Assembly (NCBI RefSeq): GCF_025150245.1 | Contig: NZ_CP102279.1 | Location: forward strand, 248,001 to 312,000 | Reading direction: 5' to 3' | From: Dorea formicigenerans | GTDB lineage: Bacteria > Bacillota > Clostridia > Lachnospirales > Lachnospiraceae | Length of the DNA stretch: 64,000 bases | Shown: one piece after another, positions 1-6,312 of the stretch | Layout of the letters: every line of letters begins with the position of its first letter | Position numbering within the stretch: position 1 is the first letter of the stretch | Notes under the pieces: generated by a model | What the model was told of the DNA's origin: nothing | Databases searched by the model: none | What the model saw: only the letters and a program-made list of their open reading frames with translations | Position numbers and translations under genes: made by a program

Positions 1-645
1 GTATGTGTGGAATTTCCTGATTGCAAAAAAACACTTAATGATGATGGAGTTGGTATAGACTTAGGAATCAAAGATTTGGCTGTCTGCTCTGATGCTGTTG
101 AATATAAGAACATTAATAAGAGTCAGAAAGTAAAGAAACTAGAAAAACAGAAACGCAGATTACAGCGTAGTATCTCTCGTTCTTACGAGAAAAATAAGGA
201 AGGAGAAAGTTACTGCAAAACCAATAATGTAATCAAAAAGGAAAAACTTTTATTAAAACGAAATCACAGATTAACAAACATCCGTAAAAACTATTTGAAT
301 CAGACCATATCTGAAATCGTAAATCGAAAACCAAGATTTATCTGTATTGAAGATCTGAATGTCAGCGGAATGATGAAAAATAGACATTTATCCAAAGCAG
401 TTCAGGAACAAGGATTTTTTTGGTTTAGAAAACAGCTTGAATACAAATGCAGTGATAAAGGGATCCAGCTTATTGTGGCTGATCGGTTTTATCCATCATC
501 AAAGCTTTGCAGCTGTTGTGGAAATATCAAAAAAGATTTGAAATTATCTGACAGGGTTTATAGATGTGCGTGTGGGAATATAATTGACAGAGATTTCCAG
601 GCATCAATAAATCTTAAGGGGTATGGAGAACGATTTGCAAGCTGA
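1..645 (+). CDS. tnpB: IS200/IS605-family TnpB (OrfB), 5' end outside window
   Basis: RNA-guided nuclease associated with IS200/IS605 insertion sequences. The reading frame is already open at base 1, so the N-terminal part lies upstream. Numbering from the first internal Met (base 7), the three RuvC carboxylates are visible: D18 in GIDLG, E115 in CIEDLN and D196 in DRDF. A four-Cys zinc motif (CSCCG ... CACG) lies between the last two. A Lys/Arg-rich helical segment (about 35-90) separates RuvC-I from RuvC-II, as is usual in the family. No tnpA partner is visible. The catalytic residues are intact, so the visible part is not obviously decayed. It is followed by a structured right end. Confidence 0.93.
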   Translation, partial: VCVEFPDCKKTLNDDGVGIDLGIKDLAVCSDAVEYKNINKSQKVKKLEKQKRRLQRSISRSYEKNKEGESYCKTNNVIKKEKLLLKRNHRLTNIRKNYLNQTISEIVNRKPRFICIEDLNVSGMMKNRHLSKAVQEQGFFWFRKQLEYKCSDKGIQLIVADRFYPSSKLCSCCGNIKKDLKLSDRVYRCACGNIIDRDFQASINLKGYGERFAS

Positions 646-820
646 CACTGAAACGTTAATGCAAATATGTACGGATACGTTAGTCCGGAATTTACGCCTA
701 TGGAGAGTACAAGAACTTGTGAGTAGATAGATATTTATATCATCAAAAGCATACTCGTTGAAGTAGGAATGAAACATAAAAGTTTATAACTTTTTATAAG
801 TTTTCAGTAACGGCGATATA
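646..820 (+). ncRNA. IS605 right end with probable omega-RNA (reRNA) scaffold
   Basis: The bases directly after tnpB have the look of IS605 right ends. There is a small CGGA...TCCG hairpin (672-687), a CCTATGGAGAG stretch (about 709-719) and a perfect 7-bp hairpin AAAAGTT-TAT-AACTTTT (778-794), followed by AAGTTTTCAGTAAC. In this family the guide RNA scaffold overlaps the 3' end of tnpB and ends at the element boundary, so this segment is the expected scaffold. The exact boundary cannot be fixed from one copy; about 810-820 is an estimate. Confidence 0.5.
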
Positions 821-911
821 ATGGTTACATATTCTGATTTGATTCAGTTTTATATATTCATTGTTGCCCTTGTTGGTCTTTGATATGAGATTTTCAAGGG
901 TAAAAGAAAAT

Positions 912-942
912 AGCCGCCAACTACTACCAATAGTTGACGGCT
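912..942. repeat. Imperfect 12-bp hairpin between IS605 end and rplJ leader
   Basis: AGCCGCCAACTA (912-923) pairs with TAGTTGACGGCT (931-942) with one mismatch around a 7-base loop. No U-run follows, so it is not a clear intrinsic terminator. A smaller GC-rich stem follows at about 970-990. No gene is seen between 820 and 1090; a terminator of the lost upstream operon is possible. Confidence 0.45.
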
Positions 943-1090
943 GTTAAAATAACAGTTAATTATATTATTGGGTAGCCGCTTGCGGTTTCCCTTTTCATAT
1001 TTTTAACATATCATATTTGAAAATATGGCGCAAGAGGAGATTGATAATCTGTGAATTGCGGGAAAAGGATATTTAATACGAAAAAAATAG

Positions 1091-1117
1091 TTGACAAACG
1101 CAAGAGTGTATGATAAT
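1091..1117 (+). promoter_or_regulatory. Promoter for the rplJ-rplL leader transcript
   Basis: TTGACA at 1091-1096 and GATAAT at 1112-1117 are separated by 15 bp, slightly short for a housekeeping promoter. It lies directly upstream of the L10 leader, which supports it. Confidence 0.6.
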
Positions 1118-1125
1118 CTATTCAA

Positions 1126-1196
1126 GGACTGCCGAAGACAGTAGGTGTGCGATGCACATAAGGACAGAATACAAGGACGCCTACCGAGGGATGATC
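1126..1196 (+). ncRNA. Ribosomal protein L10 leader (autoregulatory RNA)
   Basis: Conserved blocks of the Firmicute L10 leader are present: AGACAGTAGGTG at 1136-1147, GGACGCCTACCGAGG at 1175-1189, and a short apical stem between them (TGTGCGATGCACA). TAGGTG pairs with CGCCTA to form the binding stem. The L10(L12)4 complex is known to bind this RNA and promote attenuation when stalk protein is in excess. It sits between the promoter and the terminator hairpin at 1221-1255. Confidence 0.85.
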
Positions 1197-1220
1197 GATA
1201 CAAAATGTATGATTTGCAAA

Positions 1221-1255
1221 CCTCTATTGTCTTAGGATATAGAGGTTTTATTTTA
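1221..1255 (+). terminator. Attenuator hairpin of the L10 leader
   Basis: CCTCTAT (1221-1227) pairs with ATAGAGG (1239-1245), followed by a U-rich tail TTTTATTTTAT. Its place between the L10 leader and the rplJ ribosome binding site fits an attenuator. Confidence 0.8.
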
Positions 1256-1305
1256 TATCTATCGGCGGTGTATAACCCAAAATCTAATAAGGAGGTGCAC
1301 CATTC

Positions 1306-1842
1306 GTGGCAAAAGTTGAATTAAAACAACCAGTAGTACAGGCTATTGCAGAGGACATCAAAGATGCAGCAAGTGTTGTATTAGTTGACTACCGTGGACT
1401 GACTGTTGCTGAGGACACAGCTCTTCGTAAACAGCTCAGAGAAGCAGGTGTAATCTACAAAGTTTGTAAGAACACAATGATGAAGAGAGCTTTTGAAGGA
1501 ACTGATTTCGCTGCTTTAGATGAGCACTTGGAAGGACCAAGCGCTATCGCAATTTCTAAAGACGATGCAACAGCTCCGGCAAGAGTCATTTGCAATTTCG
1601 CAAAAGATGCTAAGGCTCTTGAGTTAAAAGCAGGTGTTGTAGAAGGCACTCTTTATGATGTGAACGCTCTTAACGAGTTAGCTAAGATTCCATCAAGAGA
1701 CGTACTTATTTCCAAATTGCTTGGAAGCTTACAGTCACCTATCACAAATCTTGCTCGTGTACTTAATCAGATCGCAGAGCAGGGTGGAGCTGAGGCTTGT
1801 GAAGCAGCTCCGGCAGCAGAAGAAGCTGCAACAGAGGAGTAA
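1306..1842 (+). CDS. rplJ: 50S ribosomal protein L10
   Basis: L10 anchors L7/L12 dimers to 23S rRNA and forms the base of the ribosomal stalk. The 178-residue product matches the family: an N-terminal globular rRNA-binding domain (VLVDYRGLTVAE at about 26-37, KNTMMKRA at about 56-63) and a C-terminal helix of L12-binding type ending in an Ala/Glu-rich tail. Translation starts at GTG 1306, 8 bases after AAGGAGGTG (1289-1297). The upstream L10 leader and attenuator indicate autoregulation. The next gene is rplL, 89 bases downstream in the same transcript. The usual rplK-rplA genes are not upstream; an IS605 element is there instead. Confidence 0.97.
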   Translation: MAKVELKQPVVQAIAEDIKDAASVVLVDYRGLTVAEDTALRKQLREAGVIYKVCKNTMMKRAFEGTDFAALDEHLEGPSAIAISKDDATAPARVICNFAKDAKALELKAGVVEGTLYDVNALNELAKIPSRDVLISKLLGSLQSPITNLARVLNQIAEQGGAEACEAAPAAEEAATEE

Positions 1843-1931
1843 GAGTAGATAATACTCGCCCCTGTCTGATCTCACAGAGACGGACATAAAACTATTTCAT
1901 AATAAAAATGTTAAAAATGGAGGAAAATAAA

Positions 1932-2306
1932 ATGGCAAAGTTAACAACAGCAGAATTTATCGATGCTATCAAAGAGTTATCTGTATTAGAGTTAAATGAT
2001 CTTGTAAAAGCTTGTGAAGAAGAATTTGGCGTATCCGCAGCAGCAGGTGTTGTAGTAGCAGCAGCTGGAGCAGAGGGTGGAGCAGCAGAGGAGAAAGATG
2101 AGTTCGACGTAGAGCTTGTATCCGCTGGTGCAGCTAAAGTTAAAGTTATCAAAGCAGTTCGTGAGATCACAGGTCTTGGACTGAAAGAAGCTAAAGAGTT
2201 AGTAGACGGAGCTCCAAAGGTAGTTAAAGAGGGTGCTTCCAAAGCAGAGGCTGAGGACATCAAAGCTAAACTTGAGGCTGAGGGTGCAGAGGTTAACCTT
2301 AAATAA
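1932..2306 (+). CDS. rplL: 50S ribosomal protein L7/L12
   Basis: Stalk protein that recruits and activates translational GTPases. The 124-residue product has the N-terminal dimerisation helices ([21 protein letters not shown]), an Ala/Gly-rich hinge (about 38-55) and the conserved C-terminal domain ([23 protein letters not shown]). The start at ATG 1932 is preferred over an in-frame ATG at 1908, because TGGAGGAAA lies 6 bases upstream and because L7/L12 begins MAKLT-like in relatives. A strong terminator follows, so rplJ-rplL is a closed unit and rpoBC is transcribed separately. Confidence 0.98.
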   Translation: MAKLTTAEFIDAIKELSVLELNDLVKACEEEFGVSAAAGVVVAAAGAEGGAAEEKDEFDVELVSAGAAKVKVIKAVREITGLGLKEAKELVDGAPKVVKEGASKAEAEDIKAKLEAEGAEVNLK

Positions 2307-2325
2307 TTTCAGACTTCAGAATTTT

Positions 2326-2357
2326 AAAGACCGTTCCAAAAGGGGCGGTCTTTTTTT
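2326..2357 (+). terminator. Terminator of rplJ-rplL
   Basis: AAAGACCG...CGGTCTTT stem with a seven-T run, 20 bases after the rplL stop. Confidence 0.9.
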
Positions 2358-2656
2358 GTGCAATTCAGGGAAATTTTTTTGCTTTTCTGGAGATTTATAA
2401 ATACAAAGTCTAGCTACAATTCTGACTATATTAATTTATAAAAAATATCTAGACATGATATATCAACTATGGTACAATCTTTTCAAGCATTATATTTCCA
2501 AGATCTTGAAGGTTTGTACCATTTCTATTTTCAATATATTTTCTAGGAATTTTCAATGCTTGAATTACCACGATGAACAAGCAGAAGGGATTCTTAGAAA
2601 ACTTAGAAACAGTCAGGAGGAGAGTCCTTTCGAACACAGAAGAAGGAGGATACTGA
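2358..2656. other. AT-rich intergenic region with an imperfect inverted repeat
   Basis: No convincing gene. GGTACAATCTTTTCAAG (2471-2487) and CTTGAAGGTTTGTACC (2505-2520) form an imperfect inverted repeat with a 17-base loop. GTCTAG/CTAGAC (about 2408 and 2449) frame an AT-rich stretch upstream. These could be leader structure or binding sites for the following nuclease gene. The last bases hold its ribosome binding site (AAGGAGGA, 2643-2650). Confidence 0.4.
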
Positions 2657-3631
2657 ATGACAAAAAGTATGAAGGCAGTAAGGGACAGAAAAACGGATAA
2701 CAGAAGAATCTCACAAAATATGGAAAAAGCCTTTAAGAAAATGGCACAAGTATTTGGGTATCCAAATCGCGAGTACAAAGACCGGGTGTTCCGAATGTTG
2801 CTGAAGGAACCCAAAGTAGCACTGGAAGTTTACAACGCTATGAATGGAACTTCGTACGACAATCCAGACGAACTGATTATAACAACGTTGGAAAATGCAG
2901 TTTATTTAGGTATGAAGAATGATGTGTCATTTATATTGGGAACACAGCTGGTTTTATATGAACATCAATCAACGCCGAATCCTAACATGCCATTACGGAA
3001 TCTGGCATATGTGGCTTGCGTTTATATGGCGTATGTATTTGGGGATAATCTGTATGGACGGAAGTTGATTAAGATACCAGAACCAAGATTTGTAGTATTC
3101 TATAATGGAACAGACAAGATGCCGGAACAGAGTGTTTTGCGTTTATCAGATGCTTATGAAAGTAAATCTGAAGAATTGGATTTAGAACTGAGGATCCGAT
3201 TCATAAATATAAATCCTGGATATAATGAGGAAATGGTAGAAAAAAGTCCGACATTATATCAATATGTGAAATTTGTGGATGCAGTTCGCAAATATCAGCA
3301 GCAAATACCATTCCCGGAAGCAGTGGAAAAAGCAATTGACGAATGTATCAAAAAAGGTATTCTTGCAGAGTTTTTAAGGAAGAATAGAGCAGAGGTGTTA
3401 AGAGTGAGCATATTTGAGTATGATGAAGAAAAACATATGAGGATGGAACGAGAAGAAAGTCGGGAAAATGGAATTGCGATTGGAATAGTTAAGACCGCTC
3501 AAAAGTATCATGCAGAGAAAGAACAGATTATCAATCAAATCAGTGATGAATTAAATGTGTCACATCAGGAAGCAGAAACAATATATTCTGAAGTAGAAGA
3601 GTATATAAAAACATCTCAAGAAGAAAAATAA
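2657..3631 (+). CDS. Rpn-family recombination-promoting nuclease / putative transposase
   Basis: PD-(D/E)XK nuclease-family protein of the Rpn type (formerly annotated as putative transposases). In E. coli, RpnA is a DNA endonuclease that increases RecA-independent recombination. The 324-residue product shows the core: KDRVFRMLL (about 41-49), KNDVSFIL with the probable metal-binding Asp (about 88-95), then LYEHQSTPNPNMPLRNLAYV with the E-x-Q motif (about 100-119). The C-terminal third is charged and helical, ending in a Glu-rich tail. It sits alone between rplL and rbsK with its own terminator. These genes are typically present in many copies per Lachnospiraceae genome, so it is probably a mobile or gene-family insert. 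Function here is inferred. Confidence 0.85.
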   Translation: MTKSMKAVRDRKTDNRRISQNMEKAFKKMAQVFGYPNREYKDRVFRMLLKEPKVALEVYNAMNGTSYDNPDELIITTLENAVYLGMKNDVSFILGTQLVLYEHQSTPNPNMPLRNLAYVACVYMAYVFGDNLYGRKLIKIPEPRFVVFYNGTDKMPEQSVLRLSDAYESKSEELDLELRIRFININPGYNEEMVEKSPTLYQYVKFVDAVRKYQQQIPFPEAVEKAIDECIKKGILAEFLRKNRAEVLRVSIFEYDEEKHMRMEREESRENGIAIGIVKTAQKYHAEKEQIINQISDELNVSHQEAETIYSEVEEYIKTSQEEK

Positions 3632-3676
3632 TAAAAAATATGCAAGTTGCATAAAAACACTTTGCTAAAATTGTGC

Positions 3677-3721
3677 AATACCGCTAAAATTACCAAATAT
3701 AATTGACGGCGGTATTTTTTA
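3677..3721 (+). terminator. Terminator after the Rpn gene, overlapping the rbsK promoter
   Basis: AATACCGC (3677-3684) pairs with GCGGTATT (3709-3716) around a 24-base loop and is followed by a T-run. The TTGACG -35 hexamer of the next promoter overlaps the hairpin at 3703-3708. Confidence 0.7.
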
Positions 3722-3731
3722 TTACTATAAT
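3703..3731 (+). promoter_or_regulatory. Housekeeping promoter for rbsK
   Basis: TTGACG (3703-3708), 17-bp spacer, TATAAT (3726-3731). Transcription would begin near 3738, immediately before the operator pair. Confidence 0.8.
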
Positions 3732-3740
3732 ATAGACAAA

Positions 3741-3766
3741 TGAAACGGGTTTCAGAAATGCGTTTC
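3741..3766. promoter_or_regulatory. Tandem LacI-family operators at the rbsK transcription start
   Basis: A perfect palindrome TGAAACGGGTTTCA (3741-3754) abuts a near-palindrome GAAATGCGTTTC (3755-3766). Both resemble LacI/RbsR/CcpA-type operators with a central CG. Their position just after the -10 box fits steric repression. The LacI-type regulator encoded at 5053-6033 is the obvious candidate; CcpA is an alternative. Confidence 0.65.
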
Positions 3767-3826
3767 ACAAACAGAAGAGAAAAAGACATGAATAAATAAA
3801 AAGACAAGAAAAGGAGAGAAAGAGTT

Positions 3827-4711
3827 ATGAAACTGGCAGTTGTAGGAAGTATTAACACAGACATGACTGTAACAGCAGAAAGAATTCCACTTAAAGGTGA
3901 GACATTGATGGGCGACAGTTTGAGTTATATCCCGGGTGGAAAAGGTGCGAATCAGGCAGTTGCGATGGCAAAGCTTGGTGCTGAAGTCGAGATGTTCGGC
4001 TGTGTTGGTAATGATGACAATGGACGCAGAATGGTGGATAATCTGAATCGTGTTGGCGTAAAGACAGAGCATATCCAGGTTCTGGAAGGCGTGCCGACAG
4101 GAATTGCGATGATTACAGTTGGTGAGAGTGACAATACAATTATTGTTGTTCCGGGAGCAAATGGGAAAGTTGACAAGGCTTATGTGGATGGAATCAAAGA
4201 TGAACTGGTGAAATATGACATGGTAGTTCTTCAGCATGAGATTCCGCTTGAGACAGTTCATTATATCGCAGAGTTTTGTTACGAAAAAAATATTCCAGTC
4301 GTACTGAATCCGGCACCGGCAGCAGAAGTGCCGATGGATATCATCGACAAAGTTACATACGTGACACCAAATGAGCATGAAGCAGTGCTGATCTTTGGAG
4401 ACGAGTTGAGTACAGAAAATCTTTTGAAGAAGTATCCGGAGAAGCTTGTGATTACACAGGGATCCCGAGGAGTGTCTACATGCCTGAAAAATGGAGAAGT
4501 GCTGACAGTACCTGCAAGAAAGGCAAATGTGGTGGATACGACAGGAGCAGGAGATACACTGAATGGGGCATTTTCTGTAAGAATTGCAGCAGGTGATGAT
4601 ATGAAGAGTGCTCTTACTTATGCGAATGTAGCAGCAAGCCTTTCCACGGAGAAATTCGGTGCACAGACAGGAATGCCGACAGCGGAAGAAGTTGAAAAGG
4701 AAATGAAGTAA
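3827..4711 (+). CDS. rbsK: Ribokinase
   Basis: PfkB-family sugar kinase converting ribose to ribose 5-phosphate. The 294-residue length is typical. It carries the N-terminal GSINTDM substrate motif, PGGKGANQAV (about 37-46) and the C-terminal DTTGAGDTLNGAF signature with catalytic base D243. A good ribosome binding site (AAGGAGAG) lies about 11 bases upstream. It is led by a strong promoter with LacI-type operators and followed by remains of a ribose-binding protein gene and by a LacI-family regulator. This is the layout of a ribose operon that has lost its transporter. Without the transporter the enzyme probably serves internal ribose or nucleoside salvage, or another importer. Confidence 0.93.
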   Translation: MKLAVVGSINTDMTVTAERIPLKGETLMGDSLSYIPGGKGANQAVAMAKLGAEVEMFGCVGNDDNGRRMVDNLNRVGVKTEHIQVLEGVPTGIAMITVGESDNTIIVVPGANGKVDKAYVDGIKDELVKYDMVVLQHEIPLETVHYIAEFCYEKNIPVVLNPAPAAEVPMDIIDKVTYVTPNEHEAVLIFGDELSTENLLKKYPEKLVITQGSRGVSTCLKNGEVLTVPARKANVVDTTGAGDTLNGAFSVRIAAGDDMKSALTYANVAASLSTEKFGAQTGMPTAEEVEKEMK

Positions 4712-4742
4712 ATACAAAACTGATTACTTATGCAATCTCAGG

Positions 4743-5033
4743 ATGTATGTCAGCACTGTCCAGGCTGATTCTGGAATTCAGGGCGTATTTGCGCACAATG
4801 ATGAGATGGCACTTGGGGCTGTAGAGGCAATCGGAAGCAGAAAGATTGTCGTAGTCGGATTTGATGCGACAGATGATGCCTAGGCAGCAGTCAAAGCTGG
4901 AAAAATGGCAGTTACTGTAGCACAGAAACCGGACCTTATGGGTGCGACAGCAGTCGAGACTGCACAGAAGATTTTAAATGGAGAAACAGTAGACAAAGAG
5001 ATCCCAGTCGAGGTAGAATTAATTACAAAGTAA
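4743..5033 (+). pseudogene. rbsB: Remnant of ribose ABC transporter substrate-binding protein (rbsB)
   Basis: One frame encodes the C-terminal part of an RbsB-like periplasmic binding protein: GVFAHNDEMALGAVEAIG, then IVVVGFDATDDA, a TAG stop at 4881-4883, then AAVKAGKMAVTVAQKPDLMGA and a normal C-terminus ending at TAA 5031. The upstream 200 or so residues, the signal peptide and the rbsA/rbsC genes are missing. The internal stop and missing start show a pseudogene. The junction with rbsK lies within about 4712-4743, which suggests one deletion that removed rbsD-rbsA-rbsC and most of rbsB. Confidence 0.88.
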
Positions 5034-5052
5034 GACTAAGGGGAACGGATCA

Positions 5053-6033
5053 TTGACTAGCATAAGAGAAGTGGCAAAGCTTGCCGGAGTATCTCCGGCA
5101 ACGGTGTCACGTGTGATGAATGGAACTGCAAATGTAAATGAAGAGAAGAAAAAACGCGTAGAGGCAGCGATTAAGGAGACAGGATTTCAACCAAATGAAC
5201 TGGCGAGAGCTTTGTATAAGAAGTCATCGAAGATGATCGGGATGATCGTGCCGGATATTGAAAACCCGTTTTTTAGTGAGCTTGCGAAAGCGGTGGAAGA
5301 TACGGCATATCAGAACGGATACCGGATTCTTCTTTGCAGTTCGGGTGGAGACGAAGAGAAGGAGGCTGTAAACATTCAGATGTTCAATCAGCTCCGGGCA
5401 GATGGAATCGTTGTGATGACGAACTGCGCAGAGACAGGAAAAGTGTTGGCGGACTGTCCGATACCGGTCGTCCTTGTTGACCGCAAGCTTGATGGATTTA
5501 AAGAAAATGCATTAATTGAGGCGGACAACTACAAAGGCGGTTGTCTGGCAGCAGAGCATCTGGTGAAATGTGGCAGCAAGAATATTGTCTGTATGAAAGA
5601 ACCGACCGGGTATTCCAGCGGGCGCAGACGATACGAAGGTTATCTGGATGTGTGTAAAAAATACAATCTCAAAGAACAGAGTGTGGACTGTTGTTATAAT
5701 TATGAGAGTGGACTTCGGGCAGCAGAAGAGATCATTAAGAAGTATCCGGAAGTTGACGGGGTAGTTGCGGGAAATGATATTGTAGCAATGTCTGTATATA
5801 AGGTGTTCACAAGACACGGAAAGAAAATACCGCAGGAAGTTCAGCTTGTAGGATTCGATGATGTCGGGTTCGGCGAATTATTTATCCCGGAGCTGACGAC
5901 TATACATCAGCCGATTAAAGAGATGGGGCATCTGGCAGCAGAGATTATTCTCAAAGCTGTGAATGGGGAACCTTACGAGAAGAAAAATGTATTTGACGTG
6001 AAGCTTATCGAGCGGGAGACAACAAAAAAATAA
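5053..6033 (+). CDS. rbsR: LacI-family transcriptional regulator (probable ribose repressor)
   Basis: The 326-residue repressor has a LacI helix-turn-helix (IREVAKLAGVSPATVSRVMNG, about 4-24), a hinge helix (NELARALYKK) and a periplasmic-binding-protein-like effector domain starting at MIGMIVPDIENPFFSEL (about 62). Start TTG 5053 is chosen because the helix-turn-helix begins there and AAGGGGA precedes it by about 8 bases. The position after rbsK and the rbsB relic, and the paired operators at 3741-3766, support a role as ribose repressor. Effector specificity is inferred. The gene is intact although the transporter it would control is lost. Confidence 0.88.
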   Translation: MTSIREVAKLAGVSPATVSRVMNGTANVNEEKKKRVEAAIKETGFQPNELARALYKKSSKMIGMIVPDIENPFFSELAKAVEDTAYQNGYRILLCSSGGDEEKEAVNIQMFNQLRADGIVVMTNCAETGKVLADCPIPVVLVDRKLDGFKENALIEADNYKGGCLAAEHLVKCGSKNIVCMKEPTGYSSGRRRYEGYLDVCKKYNLKEQSVDCCYNYESGLRAAEEIIKKYPEVDGVVAGNDIVAMSVYKVFTRHGKKIPQEVQLVGFDDVGFGELFIPELTTIHQPIKEMGHLAAEIILKAVNGEPYEKKNVFDVKLIERETTKK

Positions 6034-6084
6034 TAGAAATTTGAAATTTGCTTAAACTTTTATTTAAACTTTTAAACTGAGGGT

Positions 6085-6113
6085 TTGCATTTTGGGGGAA
6101 AATAGTGTACAAT
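6085..6113 (+). promoter_or_regulatory. Upstream rpoB promoter
   Basis: TTGCAT (6085-6090), 17-bp spacer, TACAAT (6108-6113), about 200 bases before rpoB. Confidence 0.6.
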
Positions 6114-6145
6114 TGAAAATAATATGGAAAAATATGATTTTGCTC

Positions 6146-6175
6146 TTGACAATAAAAAGGGCTTTGTGCTATAGT
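6146..6175 (+). promoter_or_regulatory. Downstream rpoB promoter
   Basis: TTGACA (6146-6151), 18-bp spacer, TATAGT (6170-6175). It gives a leader of about 130 bases containing no clear gene. Together with the element at 6085 this forms a tandem promoter pair for rpoBC. Confidence 0.75.
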
Positions 6176-6312
6176 AAAAAATGCGCTATTGTGGAAAGTT
6201 ATGCCATGATATTGCACGAAAAACTGAGTCACAAAGCTCTTTTTCGTCGTTTTTGCGATAACAGGGCATTTTGCGGACCACAAAAAAAATAAGAGGAGAG
6301 TGAAACGTCAAT

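Noticed and set aside
912-942. Hairpin before the L10 leader as an intrinsic terminator
   Set aside because: The stem is good but no U-run follows on either strand.
2455-2700. An 81-codon frame before the Rpn gene
   Set aside because: It overlaps the Rpn start, has no ribosome binding site and covers the inverted repeat; no recognisable protein.
3752-4717. A 321-codon open frame on the minus strand opposite rbsK
   Set aside because: Extremely rich in Cys, His and Ile, with no family resemblance; it mirrors the codon pattern of the well-supported rbsK gene.
6092-6292. A 66-codon frame in the rpoB leader
   Set aside because: It spans both predicted rpoB promoters and has no ribosome binding site.
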